Shown: positions 27,544-35,727 of the stretch, in pieces
Numbering within the stretch: the stretch's first letter is position 1
Layout of the letters: the number at the start of each line of letters is the position of its first letter
Source of the DNA: Paraburkholderia sp. CNPSo 3272
GTDB lineage: Bacteria > Pseudomonadota > Gammaproteobacteria > Burkholderiales > Burkholderiaceae
NCBI RefSeq assembly: GCF_024206495.1
Contig: NZ_JAMBPQ010000039.1
Coordinates: 1 to 64,000 of the forward strand
Length of the DNA: 64,000 nt
Direction of reading: 5' to 3'
The notes under the pieces: model-generated
Seen by the model: only the letters and a program-made list of their open reading frames with translations
Told to the model about the DNA's origin: nothing
Database searches by the model: none
Translations under genes and position numbers: made by a program

Positions 27544-27837
27544 TCAGCTGATCTGGCCTGCGAGCGCCACGTTATAGCGCCGCACAATGCCTGGCAGCAT
27601 GAACGCATCGACCAATACCCAGATTCCAGCAACAATCAGCAGGAAAAATCCGATGCCCGCCCACGTCGTCGCCGCACCGACCAACGTCAGGGCAATCTGT
27701 GCGATGGCCGTCAGCGCCCTTCCTGTGTAGAACCTGTGTGCCCCGAGGTAGCCCAGAAAAAACCAGAACAGAAACGCGACGCCTACACTCTTCTTCTGCG
27801 CGTCGTAAAGCATCATGTTGCGCGATGTATCGTTCAT
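27544..27837 (-). CDS. TM2-domain protein
   Basis: The 97-residue protein has the TM2 hallmark: KSVGVAFLFWFFLGYLGAHR followed by FYTGRALTAIAQI, then a second helix ending in GIWVLVDAFMLPG. This is two membrane helices joined by a short turn, with the conserved GxHRFYxG. TM2 proteins are often found with stress or envelope systems; the role is unknown. GGGAG six bases before ATG 27837 fixes the start. It lies between the TPR lipoprotein and the small glycine-zipper gene. Confidence 0.85.
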   Translation of the reverse strand: MNDTSRNMMLYDAQKKSVGVAFLFWFFLGYLGAHRFYTGRALTAIAQIALTLVGAATTWAGIGFFLLIVAGIWVLVDAFMLPGIVRRYNVALAGQIS

Positions 27838-27890
27838 ATCTTCTCCCAAGAGGAAATCAATCGATTGTCACGGGCGTGCTTCTGCATCGC

Positions 27891-28682
27891 TTATCGATAA
27901 CGGGCAACGAGTGCCTGATAGCGCACATCCTGTCGCAACGCCTCGAATTCGGGCGTTGCATCCAGTGTCGCGAATTGCCGGTAGCCGTGTTTAAACGCCT
28001 GATTCAGATGATCGATCGCGCTGTCCGCATCAGAGCGTTTCGCCGCCAGAACTGCAAGATCGTAGTCGACGAGCGGGTGCGCCGACGGCGATGCCTGGGC
28101 CTGAGACAGCAGTTTTTCGGCTTGCGCGTCTTCATCTGCCCGCAGTGCCGCCTCTGCCTGCGGCATGAGCCCCTGCGCCGTATCGTTGCTCGCAACGGGC
28201 GCCGCAGCGGCAACCTGCTTAACCTCAACAGGCCGTGCTGCTGGCGTGACGACCGATGGTCCAGCTGGGACGACCGCCTGAACGGCATGTTCCGCTGTTG
28301 CGGTGGCGACATCAGTCGTCCCTACCTGCGAGTCATCTACACGCCGGTAATACACCTTTCCGATGATCGGCACGTTCAGATACACGCGATCGGGACTCAC
28401 GAAATAAAGCGATATCCCCATGCCGTAACTGGTATCGAGCACCGCCTCGTCGCCCTTGCGCTCAATGCCGTCAAGCGGGATTTTCGCGTCAACCCCCGGA
28501 CTCGAGATCGCGTCCTTGCTGATCACGACATCCGGGCCGAGCGGTAACTTCACGCTGTAGACCTGCATGCGCTCCGCGCGCCAGTGCCCGAGCACCGACG
28601 CACCATCGCTCCTGGAGCAGCCCGCAGCCAGCGCGAGGGTAACCATGGCGGCGATGGCCGCCAGCCGGATCCGCGGTATCAC
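27891..28682 (-). CDS. TPR-containing lipoprotein
   Basis: The 263-residue protein has a lipobox LAAGC (Cys22). An N-terminal beta-rich domain (ASVLGHWRAERMQVYSVKLP ...) is followed by an Ala/Val/Pro linker. The TPR-like C-terminus (LVDYDLAVLAAKRSDADSAI ... RQDVRYQALVARYR) closely parallels that of the zinc-ribbon protein encoded just upstream. The genes overlap by four bases, so the proteins are probably made and used together: one anchored in the inner membrane from the cytoplasmic side, the other on the periplasmic side. No known family name. Confidence 0.8.
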   Translation of the reverse strand: MIPRIRLAAIAAMVTLALAAGCSRSDGASVLGHWRAERMQVYSVKLPLGPDVVISKDAISSPGVDAKIPLDGIERKGDEAVLDTSYGMGISLYFVSPDRVYLNVPIIGKVYYRRVDDSQVGTTDVATATAEHAVQAVVPAGPSVVTPAARPVEVKQVAAAAPVASNDTAQGLMPQAEAALRADEDAQAEKLLSQAQASPSAHPLVDYDLAVLAAKRSDADSAIDHLNQAFKHGYRQFATLDATPEFEALRQDVRYQALVARYR

Positions 28683-29473
28683 GTCGTCGCAGCGCGATAC
28701 TTGCTGACGAGCGCGGTAAAGCGCGGATCGCGGCGAATGCTGTCCAGATCCGGATCCTTGTTCATCTCGTCGAAGTACGAGAAGCCGTTGAGGAAGCTCG
28801 CCTCGAACTGCTTCAGTGCGTCGTCGGTGCGGCCCTGCTTCAGGCGCAACACGCCCAGGTTGTAGTAGACGAGCGACTGCTTCGGGTCCCGCGTCGCCGC
28901 GTCTTTGAGTTCCTTGTCGGCATCATCGAGCTTGCCTTGCGCAATGTCCGCGATGGCAACCTTGATCATCTCCTTGGTCGCCGCGTCGTTGCTGGCGGCC
29001 TCGGCACCGGCGGCGTCACCCTGTGCGAGCTTTGCGTCTCCCGACTTGCGCAGCGCGGCGATCTCGGCTGCGCTCGGCGCAATTCCGCTTGCGGCTTGCG
29101 TGGCCGGTGGCTGTGCGTCGCTTGCCGCCGCGACAACCGCTGAGGCGGGCGCGGCTGCCACTGCTGCGGGCGCAGACGCCTGCATTTGCGTTTGCGCCTG
29201 CGCTGTGCTGTCCGCGCCCTCAGCTGCCGCGCCGTGCGTCTTCTTGTAGTAAACCCCGGCTCCCCCACCTGCGAGCGCCAGCGCGACAACGCCCGCCACT
29301 GCCGCAACGATCACCGGCTTGCGTGGGCCGCGCGCGGAGACAGGCTTGATTTGCTGCTCGAGCAAGGTTCCACAACCCGGGCATTTCAGATCCTCCCCCG
29401 GCGCCCGCTCGAAAAGCTCTCCGCTGTTTGCGCGCTCGCAGTCACCGAGCGTAGGGCACTTGTAAATCGTCAT
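28679..29473 (-). CDS. Zinc-ribbon / TPR membrane protein
   Basis: The 264-residue protein starts with a zinc ribbon: Cys6, Cys12, Cys31 and Cys34 (YKCPTLGDCERA ... LKCPGCG). One transmembrane segment (about 54-76) follows. Outside it are an Ala/Gln-rich linker and TPR-like helices (LVYYNLGVLRLKQGRTDDAL ... RRDPRFTALVSKYR). The ribbon would face the cytoplasm, where the tubulin-like protein encoded 40 bases upstream would be; the TPR would face the periplasm. AAGGACC ribosome site is well placed. The layout suggests an adaptor across the inner membrane. Domain calls are by pattern. Confidence 0.82.
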   Translation of the reverse strand: MTIYKCPTLGDCERANSGELFERAPGEDLKCPGCGTLLEQQIKPVSARGPRKPVIVAAVAGVVALALAGGGAGVYYKKTHGAAAEGADSTAQAQTQMQASAPAAVAAAPASAVVAAASDAQPPATQAASGIAPSAAEIAALRKSGDAKLAQGDAAGAEAASNDAATKEMIKVAIADIAQGKLDDADKELKDAATRDPKQSLVYYNLGVLRLKQGRTDDALKQFEASFLNGFSYFDEMNKDPDLDSIRRDPRFTALVSKYRAATT

Positions 29474-29513
29474 GTTGGTCCTTGTGTTCTCGTTATCGTT
29501 CGGATCACCGCAC

Positions 29514-32500
29514 TCAAGCGGGCTCGGCCGCCGGATTGGTCAAACCAACGATCTCGCGCACCAGCGGCTTCATCCGTACCAGCGCCTTGTACGCCGGGGC
29601 TTCGGTATCCTCGCCACTCTTCTCGAACTGCTCGCGAGCGAGCTTGTTAAACTGCTCAAGGAGCGCTTCCTTCTGCTCACGGTGCTTGTAGCCTGCGTCA
29701 AGACGGCGAGCGATCTCCTTCTCAATCAGCTCCTGAACTCCCGCTGCCAGGTCTCCCTCAAGCACGTCCTGCCAGACCCGACCCGCCAGTACCTTCGAGG
29801 TGGGCAGCCCGTCGCTCTCGTAGACAAACACCCATTCCGGCTCGCCCGTGGTGCGGTTTTCGCGCAGCTTGATCATCTCGAGCAGGCGCCCGATGAGCCG
29901 GTACGGCTGCCGTTTGGCCTGGTTCGCAATTTCGGTTGCGGTACGCGCATAGAGCGGCGGCAGGTTCTTCCCGTTACCGGCGCCATGCAGCAGCCAGGAT
30001 TCGTTGTAGTCACCGAGCAGGCCATCGTAATGACGCTTGAGCATCGCGAGGGGCTCGATGAACCGCACCGGCATCAGCGATGCAATCTTCATGATGACGA
30101 TCTCGTTCGAGAGCTTGCCCGCCGCGACGACCGTGTCGGACGCGGGGTCCTTCTGTGCCTCGAAGAGCGCAGTAAGGTTCGCGTGGAAGTCCTTCTGGCT
30201 TTCGCATTCGGGCAGGAACACGCCGACCGTCCTCGCAGTGCCGCGCGAGCCGCCTTCGTTGCCTGCCACCATGCGATCGACTTCGGTCTTGTTGTACTGA
30301 AGCATCGTCCCCGAGGTCTCGTAGAGACCCGAGACGAAATTCTTCAGGCCACTGGGATTCGCGTCATACTGCTTTTGCAGACGCTCAACGATATTGACGT
30401 GCAACACCGGTGGCAGATTCTTCGAGATCTCCGCATGCGCCGACTCAACGATGCTCGCCGACGCCTGGGTGATCGTCGAGAGGATCGCCCCGAGCGACAG
30501 GCTACGGGAAAGCTTGTCGAACGAGTCCGCGTCGGTGCCGGCGAGATCGATGATCGACTGACGCACACGCTGCGTGCGCGCGGCCTGCGCCTGCTCGTCG
30601 ACGACGACAGCCTTCATCACGTTGGTGATGGCGTTGCGATCGAAGATGCGCTGCTGGTAAATCGCATCCGCTCCCTCAAGACGCGCGGCCTGTTCCTGAC
30701 GCACTTTCTCGGTCGCAGCGGCGAGATTCTGATGCAACTCGTCGATGAGGCCGCGAAGCGTCGTGAGACCGTCCTTGACAAACGGCAGCAGGCTGCTCGC
30801 AAAACGCCGCCCCTCGTGGAGTGTGCGCAGCGTGTACAGATCCTGATGCTGGTTCGCGATGTCCGCGAACAACGAGCTGCGCTTGTCGGTCAAATGCTGG
30901 CCAAAGAAGCCGACCTTGTTGAACTGCGTCGTCAGTTCGGCGATGCGTTGCAGGATCGCCTGCTCGGCTGCGGGCGCCTTTGCGATTTCTTCGTTGAACA
31001 CGGCGAGGCGCTCGTCCAGCACCGCGAGCTGTGCATCCACGAACTGGCGCAGCTGGATAAGCGAATGCGTGCCCACCTTCCACTGGCTGAACAGTTCCTT
31101 CTCGATCACTGAGCAGATGTGGCGCGCCATTTCGGGACGCGCGTTGCCCTTGATCTCATAGAACTTGCGCACGCCACCCATGGTGCGGTATGTCTCGTCG
31201 AAAACCTTCGCGAGACGCGTATTGAGCGCGTGCGTCCAGTTGGTCTGTTCGAGCGTCTGGTCGGCCTGGATCTCCGGTGTGAGGCGGCTCACGATCTGCT
31301 TCCAGTACTCGCGCGCCGGCTTCCACATCGCGTTCTTCGCATCGTCTTCCAGGATGCCGGTCTCGAGCATCAGATGCGCGTCGCTTAGCAGCAGCTGGCG
31401 TGTGACTTCGGGTTTGCGCACCTCGGAGCCCCAGTCCTTCTGCAGGGGCTCGTCGGCATAGCCTTCGCCTTGGCGAAAGTTGTTGAACATCAGCTGGCGC
31501 GTGGCCTGTTCCGCGAAACCGTAGGCCAGAAACTCCTTGATTTCCTGCTCCGGCACCACGATGCGCTCGACGCCGAATGACAGAAACAGCTTCGCGCGTG
31601 CCTTGCCGATATCCGCTTCGCTTTCGAAGTTCTTGATATCGTTCTCGCCCTTCTCCGCGCGGCCGAGCCCTTCCCACTGCTTGTTGAGTGTCTTCTGGTA
31701 GATGAATTCAGCGACAACACGTGGAATTTCGGTGTCGACGTCGAACTGCAGGTTGTGCTCGTTGAGATTGCTCACGAGATAGCAGCCGTTGAAGTATACG
31801 TCGTGCTCCATCGGAGCGCCGTCGAGCACATTCGCGGGATGATACTGGCCGACCGCAATCGCGTTGAGCTCGGCGAGCGCCGCATAGCCATTCGCGTAGT
31901 AATTCGAAAAGCCCGCCACGTCACGCACGCGCTTCGAGTCCTTCTCCGGCAGCAGCGCGTAGATGAGGATACGGTGAAGATCCGGATTGGGATACTTGTT
32001 GCGGATAAGCGCGACAGCGTCCACGACCGAGCCGCTACCCGTGCCGCCCGCGAGGCCGCAGACGACGTGAATCGTCACGCCCGTGCGGCCCGGTCCGCTT
32101 TCGAGCAGGCGCATGCGGTCCTCGACCGCCTTCACGAACTGTGGGGCATTCTGTGCGAACACGAGACGACCGAGCTTGCGGCGCTGCGCGGCGCCGGCGA
32201 TTCCCGGCTTGACAAAGCCGAAGATGCTACGTGGCTCGATCCAGTCGCGCAGGCCCGGAAAGGAATCCGGATCGTCGAGCACAGGACGTACGCTGCCCGC
32301 AGTGTTGACGATGTACTGGCTGCGCGCGAGATCGATGTCTTTGCCGAGCACCTTCCATTCGTCGTGCTTGTCGAGCTCGTCGGTCGACGTATCGACGTAG
32401 AGGTACTCGAAGCACGCATCCGAAGGGCTGTTGCCCTGCGCATCGCGATTGCGTTCGATGGTCTTGCGCAGGTTCCGGATGATTTTTCCGCCCGAGCCGC

Positions 32501-32531
32501 CAAGGCCGATGATCAGATGGTTGTGTTCCAT
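29514..32531 (-). CDS. Tubulin/FtsZ-like GTPase (Tubulin_2-type)
   Basis: The 1005-residue protein has an N-terminal nucleotide-binding fold: GLGGSGGK at 9-16 and the tubulin signature in the form AGGTGSGS at 161-168. The first Gly of GGGTGSG is replaced by Ala. NYYANGYAALAELNAI at 210-225 fits the sugar/base-contact helix. About 750 residues follow with long helical and coiled-coil-like stretches (VDAQLAVLDERLAVFNEEIA) and no membrane segment, so it is cytoplasmic. The size and layout fit the large tubulin-like proteins of unknown role rather than FtsZ. It presumably binds GTP and may assemble into filaments. Neighbours encode a caspase-like lipoprotein and a zinc-ribbon adaptor. Confidence 0.9.
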   Translation of the reverse strand: MEHNHLIIGLGGSGGKIIRNLRKTIERNRDAQGNSPSDACFEYLYVDTSTDELDKHDEWKVLGKDIDLARSQYIVNTAGSVRPVLDDPDSFPGLRDWIEPRSIFGFVKPGIAGAAQRRKLGRLVFAQNAPQFVKAVEDRMRLLESGPGRTGVTIHVVCGLAGGTGSGSVVDAVALIRNKYPNPDLHRILIYALLPEKDSKRVRDVAGFSNYYANGYAALAELNAIAVGQYHPANVLDGAPMEHDVYFNGCYLVSNLNEHNLQFDVDTEIPRVVAEFIYQKTLNKQWEGLGRAEKGENDIKNFESEADIGKARAKLFLSFGVERIVVPEQEIKEFLAYGFAEQATRQLMFNNFRQGEGYADEPLQKDWGSEVRKPEVTRQLLLSDAHLMLETGILEDDAKNAMWKPAREYWKQIVSRLTPEIQADQTLEQTNWTHALNTRLAKVFDETYRTMGGVRKFYEIKGNARPEMARHICSVIEKELFSQWKVGTHSLIQLRQFVDAQLAVLDERLAVFNEEIAKAPAAEQAILQRIAELTTQFNKVGFFGQHLTDKRSSLFADIANQHQDLYTLRTLHEGRRFASSLLPFVKDGLTTLRGLIDELHQNLAAATEKVRQEQAARLEGADAIYQQRIFDRNAITNVMKAVVVDEQAQAARTQRVRQSIIDLAGTDADSFDKLSRSLSLGAILSTITQASASIVESAHAEISKNLPPVLHVNIVERLQKQYDANPSGLKNFVSGLYETSGTMLQYNKTEVDRMVAGNEGGSRGTARTVGVFLPECESQKDFHANLTALFEAQKDPASDTVVAAGKLSNEIVIMKIASLMPVRFIEPLAMLKRHYDGLLGDYNESWLLHGAGNGKNLPPLYARTATEIANQAKRQPYRLIGRLLEMIKLRENRTTGEPEWVFVYESDGLPTSKVLAGRVWQDVLEGDLAAGVQELIEKEIARRLDAGYKHREQKEALLEQFNKLAREQFEKSGEDTEAPAYKALVRMKPLVREIVGLTNPAAEPA

Positions 32532-32570
32532 GGTCGAAGCTGTCCGTTCAGAGGTCCATGACGACGTGCG

Positions 32571-33506
32571 TCACTCGTGGGCGAGATTGATCTTCAGGTA
32601 AAGGTTCGCAGCTTCGGGCTTGGTCGCCTGCTTGACAACGTAGGATGCGACCTGGCCACCTGCGACAGGCGAGGCGTCGTCGCTAAAGACGATTCCCTTG
32701 GCCGCAAACTCCTGAGTATCGTTCGCCGCTACCTTCGCGCCGCAGCCCGTATTCGCATCGGGCGCAAAGGCGATGCCCTTCGCGGCGTAACCTGTGCCAG
32801 CGTCCGCAAGACTCAGCGCCGCCGCACCGCTCGCCCCGGTGTCCGCCGCGGCCGTCGCTGCTACAGGCGCTGCTGCGCACGAACCCGCGTCAGACGCAGT
32901 CTGCGTCCGGGGCGTCGAGACGAGATCCGGCGCGGCGTGGCGCAGGCGCCGCGTGACATCACCGTGTTCGCGCTCGGGCGTGAGATAGACCATCAGCTTT
33001 TCCATGCCCGGATTGCTGTCAAAAACGAATGAGCCCTTCGCCGGGAAGAACACCACCCCCATCGCGTCGACGAAATTGTCCTGTGACGCCTGCGGGTAGA
33101 TCTGCGTTACGGTGCCGTCCGGTGCTTCATTGAGAATGTAGACGTACGAAGGCCGGTTGACCTTCACACCGAGCTGGAAGTGCTCGCCGCTCTTGAACAC
33201 GCGGCGCGCCAGAACGTCTTGCGTGGTGCCGTCGTTTTCCTTGAGGCGAATGAAGTAGCTTGCGCCGATCCGGGCGACCTTCTTCTTTTGCGAGACCTTC
33301 TCGACCTTGCCAGCGCCGGCCGTTTGCTGGACGCCGTCGGTCACTGGCGCAGACGCCGCCGCGAAGGCGGTCGGCGATGCGCCGGTGCCCACGGCAACTA
33401 CGGCGTTGTCTTGTGCGAAGAACAGCGATTTCGCCGTGAATTCGTCTTCCGCGAAGGCGTGGGATGCAAGCACGGCCAGCGAAAGCGCGACGAGGGGATA
33501 CCGCAT
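32571..33506 (-). CDS. Exported DUF4384 protein with AAKGI repeats
   Basis: The 311-residue protein has a signal peptide (MRYPLVALSLAVLASHAFA). A DUF4384-type domain occupies about 80-180 (YFIRLKENDGTTQDVLARRV, HFQLGVKVNRPSYVYILNEA, VTQIYPQASQDN). The rest is Ala/Thr/Ser-rich. Three copies of a short motif occur: FTAKSLFFAQDNA at 23-35 (right after the signal), YAAKGIAFAPDAN at 240-252 and FAAKGIVFSDDAS at 267-279. The same motif is in the caspase-like protein encoded 45 bases upstream. DUF4384 is often found next to caspase-like peptidases. AGGAGA site present. Confidence 0.86.
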   Translation of the reverse strand: MRYPLVALSLAVLASHAFAEDEFTAKSLFFAQDNAVVAVGTGASPTAFAAASAPVTDGVQQTAGAGKVEKVSQKKKVARIGASYFIRLKENDGTTQDVLARRVFKSGEHFQLGVKVNRPSYVYILNEAPDGTVTQIYPQASQDNFVDAMGVVFFPAKGSFVFDSNPGMEKLMVYLTPEREHGDVTRRLRHAAPDLVSTPRTQTASDAGSCAAAPVAATAAADTGASGAAALSLADAGTGYAAKGIAFAPDANTGCGAKVAANDTQEFAAKGIVFSDDASPVAGGQVASYVVKQATKPEAANLYLKINLAHE

Positions 33507-33551
33507 GTCGATTCTCCTATGGACTAACGTCTGCGACCCGAACCCGGCCGC

Positions 33552-34868
33552 TTACTGATAAAGATCGTTCTGCTGATCGGGAATGGTCGAGTACTGGCGC
33601 GGCGTTTGATGCTTCCCGCCGTTAAGCGCTGTTTGCGACGTGAAGGTCTGCGCGTCGCGGAACGCGGGGCCGAGTTGTCCCTTGTAGTGCGCAAGGTATG
33701 CGAACAGCGACTGGGTGAAGAACGATCCCGTGAGGGTCTGGTCGGGCGCGAGCGGACTCGTGAAGTGGCCTGACTTCGGGCCGAGCGATTCCTCGTCCGG
33801 GCTCGTCGCAGTAATGATGTTGTAGCCACTGCGACTGCGATCGATCGTCGTTCTGACCGTGCCACCTTGCGCTGCACCGTTGCCCGCATCGTCGGCGAAG
33901 TGGATCCCCTTCGCGGCATAGGCCTCGCCCGTCCATGCAGCCAGCGAAATTCCCTCGTGCTCGCTTTTGCCGCCGTTGGCACGCAGAATGTAAGCCGTGC
34001 TGTCATCGGCGATATCGTCGAGCATGTCGCCGCTATAGCAGGTGTCGATCACAACGCGCATCGTGTGGCTAGGCTTGCGTGCGAGATTCTGAACCAGCGT
34101 ATCGGGCACCGAATGCGCCTGGAAATGCAGCAGGACTTCGGTGCGGTCGTTCGAGCGGACCGTGCTCTGGTCGCCCGAGTCGTAGGTCATGATTGACATC
34201 TTGCGCAGATCCCGACCGCCCGGTGTCGGTACCGGCGCGTTGCCGTGACTCGATATGTAGATAAAAACGTCATCGTTCGGCCCAATTTCCTGGTCGAGCT
34301 TCGCAATCGCAGCCGTGATGTTGGCTTGGGTCGCGCGTTCGTTGAGCAGCGCCGTGACCTGATAACCAGCCTGTCGCAGGTAGCCCTGGACGACGACGGC
34401 ATCGTCAGCGCCCAGGATGTCTGGCAGGTGGTACGGATCCGCAAAATGATTAATACCGACGACAAGCGCCCGCCGCACGGGCGTTGCCGACGCGTGCTTC
34501 TGCGCCCGCGTGTAGTCCGCGAGTGCCTGACCGGCGGCGGCCTCCCAGCGCTTGTGATCAATCCGTTCCGGATAGATTGGCGAAGTCGACTTCAGCCCCA
34601 CGATGGACTGTGTAATAAGGAATGCGGTGTCGACTTCGTCTTCGTTGCGATATTCGCCGGCGAGCTGGATTCGGCCGGTGCTATCACGCACTACCGTTGC
34701 TCCCGCAAGGCCATGTTCGCGAAACTTGACCTTGATCCGATTGACGAGTGACGGCGGAACATCGTAGCTCTTATAGGCGTTCTGGAAACCCGGCAGGCTA
34801 CTGGCTGCGCAGGCTGAAAGCAGCAGCGATCCGCCCAGGACCATCAGGCGCACTAGAAACGTTTTCAT
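33552..34868 (-). CDS. Caspase-like (C14) lipoprotein with BON-like domain
   Basis: The 438-residue protein has a lipobox LSAC (Cys20). A BON-like domain spans about 40-105 (LVNRIKVKFREHGLAGATVV). The caspase-fold domain is at 130-300: VRRALVVGINHFADPYHLPD, catalytic His208 in YISSHGN, catalytic Cys277 in VVIDTCYSGD. Both dyad residues are present, so it should be a protease, located in the periplasm or outer membrane. At 317-328, forty residues after Cys277, lies YAAKGIHFADDA, the motif repeated in the DUF4384 neighbour. This may be a self-processing or docking site. Metacaspase-type enzymes cut after Arg/Lys; specificity here is unknown. Confidence 0.9.
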   Translation of the reverse strand: MKTFLVRLMVLGGSLLLSACAASSLPGFQNAYKSYDVPPSLVNRIKVKFREHGLAGATVVRDSTGRIQLAGEYRNEDEVDTAFLITQSIVGLKSTSPIYPERIDHKRWEAAAGQALADYTRAQKHASATPVRRALVVGINHFADPYHLPDILGADDAVVVQGYLRQAGYQVTALLNERATQANITAAIAKLDQEIGPNDDVFIYISSHGNAPVPTPGGRDLRKMSIMTYDSGDQSTVRSNDRTEVLLHFQAHSVPDTLVQNLARKPSHTMRVVIDTCYSGDMLDDIADDSTAYILRANGGKSEHEGISLAAWTGEAYAAKGIHFADDAGNGAAQGGTVRTTIDRSRSGYNIITATSPDEESLGPKSGHFTSPLAPDQTLTGSFFTQSLFAYLAHYKGQLGPAFRDAQTFTSQTALNGGKHQTPRQYSTIPDQQNDLYQ

Positions 34869-34974
34869 TGGTTGACACGTAGCAAGGCAGTCGGATGCGC
34901 GCCACCGACCCCGATGGCGCGCGCATCACCCCGTCCACAGGCGAACGCAAAACAGCGTGCAGGAACCGCGACGC

Positions 34975-35727
34975 TTATTCGGTGACGGTAAATTTCTGGG
35001 ACGCGACGACGGGCGCTTTTTCGCCTGCGGCCACGCTGAATTGCACACGGTACACGCTGCCGGCCTTGGCATCGGGCGGAACAGGAATTCGCACAACATC
35101 CGTCTGCTCGCCCGGCTCGAACGTGTGGTTCTCCGAAGTCTGGCCAGGGAACTTCACTTCCGTCTCCTTGCCATCGTCACCCACCACGAACAGCTTTCGC
35201 TCCACGGTAACGGGTGTCTCGGCGCCGTCCGGCGTCATGATGATAAACGCGCTGTCGACTTCGGCCTGACCGGCGGCTTTGACCGGTCCGGCAACATTCA
35301 CGGACTCAACACGCGTCACGATGCCCTGGCTGGGGCGATAGTGAATCTGCTTCTTGACGTTGTCGTAGTCCTTGGTACGCTGGATATTCGACTCTGGCAT
35401 CCAGGAGGGATTCTTTTTGTAGCAGGTATCGATCGCCGTGTAGTAAGCGGTGGCGAATCCCGCAATACCACCAGCCACCCCACCGGCCACCGCGCCAATC
35501 AAGGCGGCTTTACCGGCATCCTGATTCTTGTGCGTCACAAGCATTGCAGTCAGCCCGGTGATCGCACCGATCCCCGCACCCTTCGCCGTCGTCATAACCT
35601 GTTCTTTCTTGACGCACGAATTCAGCTCGTCGTTGGCTGATTCCTGCGCCTGAGCAACCCCGCTCGTGAACAGAACTGCCATCGCAACAGCAATATATGC
35701 CTTGCCGGTCGTATTCTCTTTTCTCAT
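34975..35727 (-). CDS. Glycine-zipper exported protein, first gene of the series
   Basis: The 250-residue protein has a signal peptide (MRKENTTGKAYIAVAMAVLF ..., cleavage after VAQA). Two Gly-rich membrane-active helices follow (TTAKGAGIGAITGLTAMLV, ALIGAVAGGVAGGIAGFATA), separated by KNQDAGK. The C-terminal half is a beta-sandwich-like domain (VTVERKLFVVGDDGKETEVK, RIPVPPDAKAGSVYRVQF). ATG 35727 with a GAGAG stretch is taken; ATG 35796 would add 23 residues ahead of the signal. It lies 106 bases upstream of the caspase-like gene and looks like the promoter-proximal gene of the operon. Similar glycine-zipper proteins make membrane pores or anchors; the function is unproven. Confidence 0.8.
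   Translation of the reverse strand: MRKENTTGKAYIAVAMAVLFTSGVAQAQESANDELNSCVKKEQVMTTAKGAGIGAITGLTAMLVTHKNQDAGKAALIGAVAGGVAGGIAGFATAYYTAIDTCYKKNPSWMPESNIQRTKDYDNVKKQIHYRPSQGIVTRVESVNVAGPVKAAGQAEVDSAFIIMTPDGAETPVTVERKLFVVGDDGKETEVKFPGQTSENHTFEPGEQTDVVRIPVPPDAKAGSVYRVQFSVAAGEKAPVVASQKFTVTE

Noticed and set aside
29472-31112. A 546-residue plus-strand open frame opposite the tubulin-like gene
   Set aside because: It lies fully antisense to a gene with clear motifs; its content is Arg/Leu-rich shadow text with no family, as expected in high-GC DNA.
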